Shown here: piece after piece, positions 32,701-42,900 of the stretch
How positions within the stretch are numbered: the first letter of the stretch is position 1
Layout: each line of letters starts with the position of its first letter
Origin: Plasmopara viticola
Taxonomy: Eukaryota; Oomycota; Peronosporomycetes; Peronosporales; Peronosporaceae
Assembly: GCA_001695595.3 (NCBI GenBank)
Contig: MBPM02000031.1
Span: 248,001 to 312,000 of the forward strand
DNA: 64,000 nt
Reading direction: 5' to 3'
Position numbers and translations under genes: made by a program
Notes under the pieces: generated by a model
What the model was told of the DNA's origin: nothing
Databases searched by the model: none
Seen by the model: the letters and a program-made list of their open reading frames with translations, nothing else

Positions 32701-32775
32701 GAGATTGGAGCCAACTTTGAGTCGCCGCCGTCTCGGCGCAACTCTTTTCTCGGAAAAATGCGCCATTTAACATGA
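29761..32775 (+). CDS. IQ-motif coiled-coil protein, function unknown
   Basis: A single large frame of 1004 residues from the first ATG (29761); a tatcaaacag acceptor just upstream leaves room for a 5' exon. Residues about 1-240 are basic and low in secondary structure. Residues about 250-360 form a coiled coil rich in Ala, Gln, Glu and Thr. Between about 640 and 890 there are roughly six IQ-like calmodulin-binding segments: ARKIQRQYLAYRQRH, VINIQRIFLGYRAK, ILIIVNAFRRHRRHLRYR, AIQLQAVVRAHLAQ, TLQVMMRKFIRKRHQR and AVRIQSIYRGYSSRK. The tail is Ser-rich. Such proteins are common in flagellar, centriolar and cytoskeletal complexes, so a role in zoospore flagella or basal bodies is possible but unproven. 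Confidence 0.85.
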   Translation: MVLKKGPPLGSSAYTGGIGHSVIEGDCSLLSHYGAKSERHNFTSNRTTRKAAALRRNLAARGLTLQQNDHVIERGGLQPQISRKAKFLRAHQHQNAQYIVKDEERGIDDERCNNQSNYCEKKVAVVPEQSIFAAVKPLSRNLHCVSPIVPRKVVTRFARNTSLRQHCENQDRLQRNDISVLPTSVSETNIFYQTPVPPPARSSRMLTDEEDNGRVESQDFLTDQSLYLPLANRSSRLVHCELAITKDIMMREQLVRHIKQTVALINSLASELLQAQDEHKQAQATFEETTAVLLSLEPFDEFTTTAFEAAQAQKAVAEAKVGVTRTKDRVATLSNRLTYHARHMETLISGFQQSTLNVVEGILDWRQLKHRRRLLSNYQRLIRFPWRRRKSANYLLQIDEDIRSLFPSVALELLLGPEAIFNPLLLSREVIKECTISTAGKTFLTEKNFAVSNDEGLVLLEQSVSCGLNLVNMATLHEVLSSSRKPITPVSDHDRLKQCLLAINREKSLEALERQRYGEEQERIQSAYNPFSTIESAGGVEETLMSMMEIQSPNLQLLAKQLRARQEDTKRALYPVTETQVTLVNETFRIDPKRLRLFREKRAAQSESSSPDCKFQIVHSRGQNNKLQGKVLVRKNYEKRTKHHIARKIQRQYLAYRQRHTMLSHLTQLARKVQSSVINIQRIFLGYRAKCVFKCMRSIWQEHKQQRTAILIIVNAFRRHRRHLRYRRVMTVESIAQAQYLDMLTKKEKELDHQNTERYRRVGEERRRQRLLLLQKHQMKQRMLTSAIQLQAVVRAHLAQNQVKVLRQEKKAHVNAMTLQVMMRKFIRKRHQRLQQFRRDLDCMTQSAVRIQSIYRGYSSRKSILGQLDEKGHSILLFEDDGDGEVKNGSISRIVVTRESKTLQGNCLPLIDTSIPQFSSGKRNLKRQSVDRNRVFTNSVSLPPLHDLDGRVLSSSSSPAGTGRRHSTEMTRMELKLKEAEIGANFESPPSRRNSFLGKMRHLT

Positions 32776-32884
32776 TTTGGGCTGAAAATGTGCAAATATA
32801 AGACACAAATTTGATATTAAATTTATGTAGGTAATCTATGGTTATCGAAAAACTTTGTAAAGTCGACAATGTGAGGCATTGTTC

Positions 32885-33187
32885 TTAAAAGACTGCAGCA
32901 GCGACTATAGCAACAATGGTCGACGTGGCGAAAGAGATCATTTGAATGCTGGCCTCGCTGTCCTCCGAGTCCCACGTTGTGTCGTCACCAACATTGGTGG
33001 TGCCATTACCAGATCCGCTTTCTGAGCCTTCAAATGATGCGCTACCAAACACCTCGGTTATCTCGTTCACAATGTTTCCAACGGCGTTTTGAGCAGAAGG
33101 TGGAAAAGTCATACTACTGTTATCTTGTGCCGCAACATTGTGGGTAGCAAAAGCAGCGACAAGGCAGATGGCAGTGAAGAACTTCAT
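32885..33187 (-). CDS. small secreted protein, predicted GPI anchor (copy 1)
   Basis: A 100-residue ATG frame. The first 20 residues are a classic signal peptide (MKFFTAICLVAAFATHNVAA, cleavage before QDNSS). The mature part is Ser/Asn/Gly/Asp/Glu-rich with NSS and NGT glycosylation sequons and no cysteine. The C-terminus is a hydrophobic tail (ISFATSTIVAIVAAAVF) after small residues, the layout of a GPI-anchor signal. It shares the MKFF N-terminus, acidic Ser-rich body and hydrophobic tail with the next gene on the same strand. Its stop is 109 bp from the convergent IQ-motif gene. A cell-surface or wall protein is likely. No RXLR or CRN motif is present. Confidence 0.75.
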   Translation of the reverse strand: MKFFTAICLVAAFATHNVAAQDNSSMTFPPSAQNAVGNIVNEITEVFGSASFEGSESGSGNGTTNVGDDTTWDSEDSEASIQMISFATSTIVAIVAAAVF

Positions 33188-33214
33188 TCTTGGATGGAAA
33201 GGTACTTGGAAGTT

Positions 33215-33236
33215 GGTAAATGTGTGAATGAAAGCT
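33215..33236 (-). promoter_or_regulatory. oomycete initiator + flanking region of GPI protein copy 1
   Basis: Read on the minus strand the sequence is gcTTTCATTCACACATTTACC. TCATTC followed by ACACATTTACC matches the oomycete initiator joined to its flanking promoter region. It lies 28-50 bp upstream of the start codon at 33187, a normal leader length for these genomes. Confidence 0.65.
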
Positions 33237-33542
33237 TATCCAGGCGCTTGAAAAAGAGTAGTAAGCACTAAGTGGTTACGGACAAAATTGAGCGAAAACG
33301 ACATATTCCGGCCGTTTTACGATAATTTCGCTTTGAAACCGCTCAAAGAACGAAAGGCAACTGAGCGTTGGTAAAAAGCAAAACGTTATAGCATTTGCGT
33401 ACATGAGGCCTTTTCGAAACGAGAGACTATTACAACGCATGAGTAGGAAAACACAATCACGCATGAATAGTGAAAGGAAATTGGCAGTTTTTGTTTTGTA
33501 TTTGCAAATTAATACACTTTTCCAAAATCTGATACAATTTTT

Positions 33543-34127
33543 TTAGATTAGGACTCCAATGGCTACAGCAATTGTAGCCGACGCGTACAAAGCCAATTTC
33601 TGAGTGCTAGCGGTGGAGCTTGAACCTTCAGTCGATTCTGCGGCGGCATTTTCAGCTTCATTGAAGTCGAAGTTTCTACTGTTGAAGTCGTCGTCTAATA
33701 TTTTATCAAATTTAATGTCAAAATCCTCCGAGCCACTTGAGCCGCTCATGGAATCACCCACTTCAACATTGTCGGCGCTGTTGGACGCGGTAAGGTTGAA
33801 TGTGTTGTTTACTTCGGAGTCAGTTACGTCCCAATCCATCGACGTCTCACCAGCGTCCACGCTCGACCCTGCAGACGACGTCCACACGGAGTCAGGCTCC
33901 AATGCTGGCATTAAAGGAGTCATTGAAGTTGATGCAAGTGTCGGCGCTGAGAGCGAAGAAGCATTTGATGGCGAGGAAGTGTTTAACTGCGAGGAAGCAC
34001 TCGACTGTGCGGAGTCATTTGGCTGCAAGAAATCATCTGATAGCGTGGATATAGTTGACAGCGGTTGGTTCGTTTCATCTGCAGACGCGGTAGCGATGGC
34101 AAGAACAATCACAAAGAAAAATTTCAT
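33543..34127 (-). CDS. secreted Ser/Thr-rich protein, predicted GPI anchor (copy 2)
   Basis: 194 residues from the ATG at 34127 (the frame is open further upstream, but without a better ATG). A signal peptide (MKFFFVIVLAIATASA, cleavage before DETNQ) is followed by a long Ser/Thr/Asn/Asp-rich, cysteine-free body with several NxS/T sequons (NTS, NAS, NNT, NLT). The end is a hydrophobic LALYASATIAVAIGVLI, a GPI-type signal. Probably a mannoprotein-like or mucin-like wall or surface protein. With copy 1 it makes a same-strand tandem pair, 355 bp apart; the body has grown by Ser-rich expansion. The large antisense open frame over it is a by-product of its composition. Confidence 0.78.
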   Translation of the reverse strand: MKFFFVIVLAIATASADETNQPLSTISTLSDDFLQPNDSAQSSASSQLNTSSPSNASSLSAPTLASTSMTPLMPALEPDSVWTSSAGSSVDAGETSMDWDVTDSEVNNTFNLTASNSADNVEVGDSMSGSSGSEDFDIKFDKILDDDFNSRNFDFNEAENAAAESTEGSSSTASTQKLALYASATIAVAIGVLI

Positions 34128-34211
34128 TTCGTAAGGTCCAGGAACCAGAGGGTTGATCAACAAAGAGAAATTGTAAATAAGATTTAATCCTCGGAAGCAG
34201 ACATAACACAC

Positions 34212-34879
34212 CGGTACAACGATTCGTCGATATTATACAGCCAAAGTGAGCAACCGTCATTCTGCTAGACGGCAGGCAGGAAGGGCAATCAGCTGTACCT
34301 TCATACGGATGCGGCGTTTGAGACACGCTTGGAGTTGCCAAATATGAAAAAGTGACTTTATCGATGATTGTAAAATTAATAGAGGCTTTACCTGGACTTT
34401 TCGCAGGTGGTGTTCAGAAAGTGGCTACGATACTTCGCCGCGCCGTTACTTCTAAAACCGTTTCATAAGTACTATGTCAGCAGTGACGTGTAGTCCAGGT
34501 CCGAAAAGGAAATTTCATCTGATGTAATGACCAAGTATTAAAATCCATATCATTTGTATGTGTAGAAAGTGCTACTATGATATTGATTCAGATGCGCAAA
34601 ATTAAGTTCAAAGACGATTTTCATTGCGACCCATTGCACATACAAAGAGTGCAGACGCCACGCACACCCCAAGCGACCACTATTCGCACCTTTGGAGGCG
34701 CTGCGAGCTTTTAATGAAGAGCTTTGCCGATTTCGCTGTTCACACCAAGGATGTCTAAGCCTGACTGACAGCTCACTATCTGGTTGCTGATTGCTTTAAA
34801 ATTTCTTTCCTCGCCTGTAGTTGATGCACAACCACTTCACTTTTTGTTGAGCTTAGTGAGAAATAAAATTCGACCTTGA
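34212..34879. other. intergenic region left of the palindrome
   Basis: Nothing recognisable apart from AT-rich sequence. No ORF above 60 codons has a domain. Confidence 0.4.
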
Positions 34880-35247
34880 AGAGCAAAAGCCGCTAGTTGT
34901 AAAATTTCGGACTTGTTGAAAATACTGAAATTCTCGATACCTGGCTTTCGTTTTAGGGCTGCGAAAATCAATGTAGTCTTTTGCCTAAATTAGAAAATTA
35001 GTTTTGATAGTAGAACCAAAGCTGGTCTTCAAATTGCAGTCTATTTGCACACGTATGGGATCGACGGACCGACGTGTGCAATTAGACTGCAATTTGAATT
35101 CCAGCTTTGGTTCTACTATCAAAAATAATTTTCTGATTTAGGCAAAAGACTACATTGATTTTCGCAGCCCTAAACGCAAGCCAGGTATCAAGAATTTCAA
35201 TATTTTCAACAAGTCCAAAATTTTAAAACCAGCGACCTTTGCTTTTT
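34880..35247. repeat. long imperfect palindrome (inverted repeat, about 175-bp arms)
   Basis: The left arm 34880-35054 and right arm 35072-35247 are reverse complements of each other, separated by a 17-bp loop. Matching landmarks are acttgttgaaaat with attttcaacaagt, gatacctggct with agccaggtatc, tagtcttttgcctaaat with its complement, and gtagaaccaaagctgg with ccagctttggttctac. The arms have scattered mismatches and small indels. No coding capacity or terminal duplication was seen. It abuts the satellite array that starts at about 35250. Confidence 0.92.
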
Positions 35248-35249
35248 TA

Positions 35250-36300
35250 CATCGCTTTGTCGCCCAAACTTAACTTGTTTGGAAAATATAATCAATTGTA
35301 TATTTTTGTCAACAAATCCACATCGCAGCACAATATTTATAGCGTCAAAGATTATACGCTTGGGGAACTAACCCAATTGTAGTCACTCATCACTCTTCGA
35401 TATTGTAACGCAACGCTTTATCGTTTCAAGATCACCCGCTCAAATGATTTTCCAATCAGCACTAACTTAGTCGGCAACTCAACATCGCATAAGAAGTTAA
35501 AATGCACCAAAGCTTGAACTATCGGAAATTTTCCCAATCGATCATACTTAGTCAGCATCCATATTGTAAAGCAACGCTTTGTCGCTTCAAATTTACGTCT
35601 TTGGAAGATAAAATCAATTGTATATACTCGTCAACAAATTCACATCGCATCACAATATTTAATGGCGTCAAAGATTATACGCTTAGGGAACTAACCCAAT
35701 TGTAGTCACTTATCACTTGTCGATATTGTAGCACAACGCTTTATCGTTTCAAAGAATACACGCTCAAACAATTTTCCGATCAGCACTAACTTAGTCGGTT
35801 ACTCAACACCGCATTAAGTATTGAAATGCATCAAAGCTTGAAGTATCGTAAAATTTCTCAATCGATCATACGTAGTCAGCATCCATATTGTAACGCAACG
35901 CTTTGTCGTTTCAAAATTAATGTATTTGGAAGATAAAATCAATTGTATATACTCGTCAACAAATCCACATCGCATCACAATATTTAATGGCGTCAAAGAT
36001 TATACGCTTAGTGAACTAACCCAATTGTAGTCACTTATCACTTGTCGATATTGAAACACAACGCTTTAACGTATCAAAGTTTACACGCTCGAATTATATT
36101 TCCAATTAGCACTAACTTAGTCGGCAACTCAACATTGCATCAAAAATAAAATGCATCAAAGCTTGAACAATCGGACGATTAATCCAATTGATCATACTAA
36201 GTCAGCATCCATATAATAACACACGCTTTGTCGTTTTAAAGGTAACGCATTCGGAAAATAAAATCGATTGTATATACTCGTCAATAAATCCACATCGCAA
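35250..36300. repeat. satellite array: 162-bp monomers in a 324-bp dimeric repeat
   Basis: The landmark tattgta(a)...caacgcttt recurs at 35401, 35562, 35724, 35886, 36049 and 36212, a spacing of 161-163 bp. The landmark atcaattgtatat occurs only in alternate monomers, at 35291, 35613, 35938 and 36263 (322-325 bp). The array is therefore about 6.5 monomers of two alternating types. Type A contains cagcactaacttagtcgg and type B contains gtatatactcgtcaacaaa. Same-type monomers look far more alike than neighbours. The array stops sharply at about 36300. Open frames inside it are accidental. Confidence 0.92.
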
Positions 36301-39300
36301 GCGGGTAGATAGTCTACTTCGCAAAGGTCCTCCTTAATAGACTTGCCGGCTTTTGTAGGCTTGAAAAGATGGCTTCATTTGCAGCCCTCTTTATAAAGCA
36401 CTTCGAACAAGTTGCAGCATTCGAGCACTACGAACAAATTCTATGCTGTAGGGCTTGAGCAGCAACGACTCCAGTTGCCCCGGTGGTAGCTCTTAATGTA
36501 TATTTCGAACCAATAAGCGTAAGGCTAACAACTTCTAAGGAAAGAAGGACCATAGAAAATTTCCTCAGGTTATAAAGGAAGAGATGTCTTTTAATGCGGC
36601 TTAATAAGAAGACCTGGCAATATAGGTATCCACACGTAAATTCGCTCCACCAAAGGGTTTTGCGCTCTGGTAGTATTTCTAATCGAAATAGCTTAAAAAC
36701 AACTGGAATTAAGTTTTGCTAGTGCTTCCGCACTTTTGGCTGCAAACAAGGAAGGCGCTAGCTTCTTTCATAAGTTAAAACTACTAGAGCGCAGCTTCTT
36801 AAACACATCAAGGTTCCTATGTTCAAAGATGATCTAAAAGCACGACTAGTTCTTAGTCTGTAGGCAGCAACGATGAAACAAGATATTCAGTGCACTTTTC
36901 CCGTCAAGTGGAATAGAGCCTACCACTCTAGCATGCCGTGTACCAGCGGTTTTCGTTCTATACAACCACGATATTTGGCTTTCATGGGCTCGCTGACTTA
37001 AGCTCAGTTTTAAAAGCTTAAATAAATCTAAAATGAACAAATTCCGTGCGGCAAGCAAACAGAAACAATCTGTACTTTTTGTAAGGAAGCCGATGAAGTG
37101 AACCTTTTAGTGTCTGAGCGTTTTAAAGGGTGGCGGATAGAGGCTGCGCACAGCTGGTCCTTAAACGGGACGGATCACTATACTAGTAAAAAGCGAAGTT
37201 CTTGTAGTTAGTATCTACAATAAGTGTGTAAAACCTGAGAGCTCGACAGCTCCTTAAGAAGAAGCACGCGGAGTTGGACTGCTAACTGTGAGCAAAATTT
37301 TACCCGAGGTTATTTAATCGACTCTTGCACGTTGAGGATTGTCGCGCGCAAGCAATTCGTCGAATTGGATTGAATGATGCTCTTTAAGCGAACAATGGAA
37401 TATGACACCATTTTCACTAGACGGGCTTGTGAGAAGAACCAATTCGAGGGTGCGTCATTGAAGGCTGTTTTTATCGCACATGTACAAGTGGGATTTCGAG
37501 TACATTTGGACCTGTGAGACCTATCCGAGGGTCACCTCCTGGCTCATAAGTCGGTTCCTTTAAAGAGCCTACCTATATCGGCGGACTGATAAATATTTAT
37601 ACGGCTCTTGGCCTCGTTTAGTTGGGCGACAACACGGACGTAGTGCCTCCCACCTGAGCGAGATTATGTATTTGGCTATCGTAGCCATTATTGCTGCAGA
37701 AAAGGCATTCATTTGAATCGTCTTCATGGCACTATAAATTCGAATGAGAATCCACAATTTCCGCTGCATGTCGGCGAATGCTGTTTATCAATTGAGTTGA
37801 GTGTTGTTCTGATGTTAGCACCAAATTATTTAAAAAATTGATCTAAATGGGTAGAAATTTGTCATTGGGTGCTTTGAATTGCAATACACAGTATTCGCAC
37901 CGATGCGCTACGTTTGTAAACCGAGAAGCCATTAATAATCAAAACAGGTGAAACCGTTTCATTGATCAGTATAATTATAGTCAGCTTGATTTCGCTGCAA
38001 TGATATGGCTGGCCACCAACACGATAGGATCTTCAATTCCGCAAGGCCTAAACGATTTTTTTTGATCTTCTTCTCACGCCTGTACAATAAGCAGTCCAAC
38101 TCTTTTATCATAGCTCTAATGAGCTTTAAAGTTACAGAAACCAAGCTTCCATGGTGTGCATCAGCCACACGCCAATCAATAGGACTTAGATTTTCTTTCT
38201 CAAAGGGAAATTCCATCTACGCTGTTTTCCATATATGGTCGAGCAGCTAAAAAAAAGCTCATAGTGTTGGCCCTTCTTGTGATAAGCACTATGCATGTGT
38301 CTTTCTTTGTTGCATCCGTGATAGCGAACACTGCTTCGTTCAGCAGCGCTCATGTTTTTCAACAACCGACCCATTTTTTTCTCTTCGTGGCCTTTGAGCT
38401 GCACATGCAAATACATCTACGCGCGTTTTAGCGCGAGGTATATATTGCGTCTAGATTTTGCGTTTCTTTGAAGTTAGCTACGAGTTTGACCGCCTTCTTT
38501 AAAACACGACCTTATAAATGAGTTGTCCCTTTGACTTATGTCCAGACGGTGGTCATTTAAGCCACAATAAACCCACAGGTACTTACAATTTTAGCAAGGT
38601 CGAGCACAGGGACGTCGGGCTGGCTCAGTACTTTTTATAAGACTCAAGATTCTAAGGCTCAAATTTTGTTTTCACACAAAATGCTGAGTGTATTGAAATT
38701 GTCTTGAAAAAGTCGAAAGTGTACGCCGTTCCTTCCGAACTACAGATCCGAGATCTTTGGCGCAAATGATGTTCCCCTTTTGGTGCTATATTCAAAGAAC
38801 AGCCTTTAGTTTATTGCAAATTGGTCGCTTTCATTGGAACATAAGGTGATTTAGCCTGGACTTTTATTCATACGAACCCAACGCGAAGTACGTGCAGGTA
38901 GCCAGGCTATTGTCCGTTCTTTTCTATCAAGATTACAAAAAAAGACTTTTACATTCTAACACCCAGAGTCGCATCGATAAAGTTGTCGAAAGGCTGTCCC
39001 ATGCGCCGATCGTACATTTGCTGTATCTACGACGATCCTTTAATCTTCTTCGTGATACGTCAGACTTTTTGTCGGATTGCACATCGGTGATCGAAATAAA
39101 ATTTTACCACGTTAAGGCTGCACTTATAAATCTTTGCGCGCGGCAATTATCTACTCGCGGCAAGGAGTGCGTCCGTATAGCTCAAATCTTACCTAAGCCG
39201 TTCGTGATCTATATCGTCTATGCGTCACTACGCACTGCGACAAAATCGTATCCAATTTTTGCACCAAGTGGCCAGGTGGCGCTTTCTCTGCGGAGTATAA

Positions 39301-39768
39301 CTCTAAGGTTCAGCAAAGCAAATTGTTAAGCTGATGCTCCATCGCCTCGCCCATACTAGTAAGATCTATTCGGATCACAGTTGTTACTTCGTCCCGTTCA
39401 CAGCCCGTATGCATGAATGACAAAGTTTATATGCTCGGACAAGAAAGTGTAGGCGCGTTCAAGCGAATAGTTGAATCAGTTCTCGATGGAAACCAGTTTT
39501 GTCAATCTACAATACTGATCAAGGTGTTCCACCACGTGAAGCTCTTTTCTCAAGATACGAGTATAGTATAGAGTTTATTTTCTCTATAAATCTCAGCATT
39601 CGCCTATAGAGAAGGTGATTTTTTTTGGCTCACACCCACTATTGGTGATGCAAGCTGTAGACATGGGTCTACGCATATGTGCGCACGTGGGTTGTAGATC
39701 AACACGTACAACTAGCGCAGAATGCGGTCACACCATGGCAAGCTTCCTAGTATAATTGCGCTGCTGGT
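36301..39768. other. gene-poor stretch right of the satellite
   Basis: No gene could be supported. Fragments of open frame occur (minus 36846-37058 and 37569-37769; plus 38892-39329, whose first codon is GTG). They read like decayed coding sequence but match nothing I recognise. Old transposon debris is the likeliest content. Confidence 0.35.
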
Positions 39769-39963
39769 ATGGATTTTGTGTTCGGCTTGTCGAAAGACTC
39801 GACTGGCAGCACTAGTAGTGTGATGTTCGGTGAACAATTAAGCAATATGACTTATATAGTGGCTGTGCCAGCAATACAAAGTAGCAGTATTGTTTCTCGA
39901 TTGTGTAATTACACAACACAGAGGCCTAGTATCAATTCTTTCATTCTACCGGCTATGTTGTAG
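39769..39963 (+). pseudogene. Ty3/gypsy integrase remnant
   Basis: A short frame starts MDFVFGLSKDSTGSTSS and continues QLSNMTYIVAVPA. This corresponds to the start of the integrase catalytic core of oomycete gypsy elements (a DFVFGLP segment, then a DRLSKM-type segment and AAVP). The key Asp region and the rest of the core are lost, and the frame stops after 64 codons. It is a dead fragment. Confidence 0.6.
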
Positions 39964-42900
39964 GCTGTACATGACCAAATCAAAGGTTCGACACGGAAAA
40001 TAATTTGGTCGTCAAAGGCTTGTTGTGCGGTGCAACTTGATTTCTTACGCACTGAGACATTGAATCAGCATGCTTTTACTTACTGAGCTAATACTTATCA
40101 ATGTTTACGTCTCAGCAGGACACACGCTGCTTTAGCTGAAGTATTTGGCCTGACCTCGCATCCCGTTAAAATAGTGATACCCAAAAGCAGACTTCGCGAA
40201 GCTTTACCGTAACTTTAGACAAAGAAGGACGAGGCAAGTTCTCCAAATATAAAATTTGCAAATCGCAATTTAGAATCTTCCACCACCTCTTCATCCTATA
40301 TTGATTAAAGTTGACCTCTTTCTACGATCAAATAATCAATGCTTTTGATTCAATACGCTTTTTCAGCCTCTGCTCTTGAACCTCATCCAGCGAATGCCGA
40401 TCATTTACCGAAGCAATACTTTGCAAGCTTATTTTGGCTTTTTTGTACCGGCATACTGTGCTTTTGCCATTCACCAAATGTCTACTTTTGATCATCTCTG
40501 TCGAAGACGAATCGCCCTGCATTGCTTGGTGAGCGCCATGCATCGCCGTGCTTTACCAGACATAAATCACAGTCTCAAGAATTTATATACGGTTGGTTTG
40601 ACGTTTACATTGACATCAACATTTACGTCCGGCAAAGTGCTCTTCTCATCTAATCCCAATTTCCGAAAAAAAGTGTAGCGCTCTACGGGGAGAAAAAGCT
40701 GATTTTCTTAGAAGGATCAGCTGGACATACATTGAGTGCTTTCTACGGCAAGCGATGCTCAGTGCATTGCTCGGAAGTCCGCGCCCATCGTCAAGAATGC
40801 GCCTTTGATAAAAAGGTCTGAAGTTAGCCATACTTTGCATGTTATTATGTGAATCCTGCTTTCGAAGAGCGTTACTCAGAAGATTACTTGGCAAATCAAG
40901 TAGACTTTTCCTTAATTATTTAGCTAAATTACAACCACGTTGTTTAAATGATGCAGCAAATGCTGTCCTCGTCTAGCGCTGCTCAGTAGATAGCGTATGC
41001 AATAATAGAGCTTCAACATACTGCCTTGGTTTGACACCAACCATGCCATTAATGATAAAGTGAAAGCTTTTACTAATCAGCAACGCTAATACTCCACGGG
41101 ACGTGTACATTTAGCCTTAATTTGAATACAGCATGTTGCAGCGACTTTGGCAGCTTAGGAGCAGTACTCAGCTGTTTACATGACACCTTACGCGCTTTTC
41201 TTTTGTCCTCACCACCATCAGCGTCCTTCTTTAAAATTTAATTTCTAACACGATAACCAATTTGTTACATCTGCGCCGATAAAGCTCGTTCTTTCTTGCA
41301 GGTGTAGATCATCAACTCACCAGAGCTTTGCTGATAGCAAGTGGAGGAGCACACGAGGTCTTCAATCTTCATTCACTTTAGTGCTCACGGCGCTCCAGCC
41401 ACGCCATTTCCAAAATGAGCTTATGCCTGGCTACCATGCTCAAGATTAAAAAGCGCTAAATGTTATTAATGTCAAGAAACTTCACACATTGATCCACCAG
41501 AACCCTAGGTACAGTGGCAAATGTTTCTGACGCTAAGCACACCGTGACAATGTACTTACACAGCTCACGCATATGGCTCTAGATGGCTCTCATAAGTTTT
41601 AAGAAGCTGCTTTTCCAGCCAATACATTTAATTTCCAGGCTGAAAAATTAGTCATATTTCGTACTTAACATGACTAAGTAGAATCAATTACGGGTTTGTT
41701 GTCGTCGAAAAGGTCGAGCCCGGATCGTTTTGGCGGAGCAAAGCAATAAATTCCATACGGTTAGTTCTGTGCACCAAACTTTAAAAAAATCTTTTTCACA
41801 TTTGTTGTGTATATGCGCTTACAAGCCTTGATAAGTATAGGGCCACGATCGATCCGGGTGGCATTGAAGGCTTTGATTTTTCTTTAGAAGTGGATGCGAC
41901 GAATTCTCTCGTACCTTTTCCAGCACAAATTCTGTTAGAGGCGCCGTTCGTCGAAGACGCTCAAAAAAGCATGCTAATTGAGATCAAAACAGTTCCACAA
42001 GTGAGAAGCATAGGACTACCTAGTGTGGATGATAAATGCGCAAGCGGCAACATAGGTCTGCAAGCTACGATGACAGACATGGACTCACAGATAGGTAGCG
42101 AAGTACCTCCTAGTAGCATATCTTCGCTCAAAGCGAAATAATGTTACAAAAATTCTTCAGGATGATAAATAACCTCGTGGCTGACAAGAAAAGTCACAAA
42201 GACCAATTGACAGCTCAATCAATCGTTGTGTCAAGGCATTACGAGAGCAAATAGAGCTTATGAACTTTAGAAAACTTGAAGCTACTGTTTTTTGGCAACA
42301 TAAAAAACTTTTGACAGGTGCTTCTGCTTAGCTCAGAGAGTATTTTTGAAGACATATGTACATTTATCGTTCTAGTCAAAGATGAATTGGAAGAACTCTA
42401 GGGCAGCATACGTGGTGTATTGGCTCAGGAATTCTCAATCATCTTACATATCAAGTATATAGATACTAGTACATATATAAATGAGGTGAAACGTCAAAGT
42501 TATCACTAAATTTTGATTTTAGCTAGAAAAAAGAGGCATGATAATGATATTATGACAGGCATGGAACTTGAATCGCAAAAAATAGTGCTTGACGAGTGTA
42601 AGCTCATAAAAAATTTTAAGCCAAAAGAAAAAAAAGACATGATTCCTGAGCTAGAATATCCTATTGGTTGTGTAAGTGGAGCTCGATGAGGACGGTAAAG
42701 CGATAAGATTTTCCTAACCCCGAGTATTCATGAGCAATTGCCGGTCCATACTGGCATACGTCTTGAAACCAAAGCCGACTGTAATTATTTCCATCAGTAT
42801 ATTCGTAATCGCCACAATTACAGTCGGGGAAAAGGAGCACTGGGGTGACGAGCAGCACTCATCTCGAGGTCTCGTATTGACTTCTGCAAAAGCGGCTCTC

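Noticed and set aside
33604..34134. A 176-codon plus-strand open frame opposite the second GPI-type protein
   Set aside because: It is antisense to a gene with a clear signal peptide and GPI tail; its length follows from the Ser/Asp-rich composition of that gene. It has no domain of its own.
35502..35996. Open frames of 60-67 codons on both strands
   Set aside because: They are accidental frames within the satellite array.
38892..39329. A possible RXLR-type effector (contains KRLLHS and RIDK)
   Set aside because: There is no ATG start, no signal peptide and no EER motif, and the sequence lies in decayed DNA.
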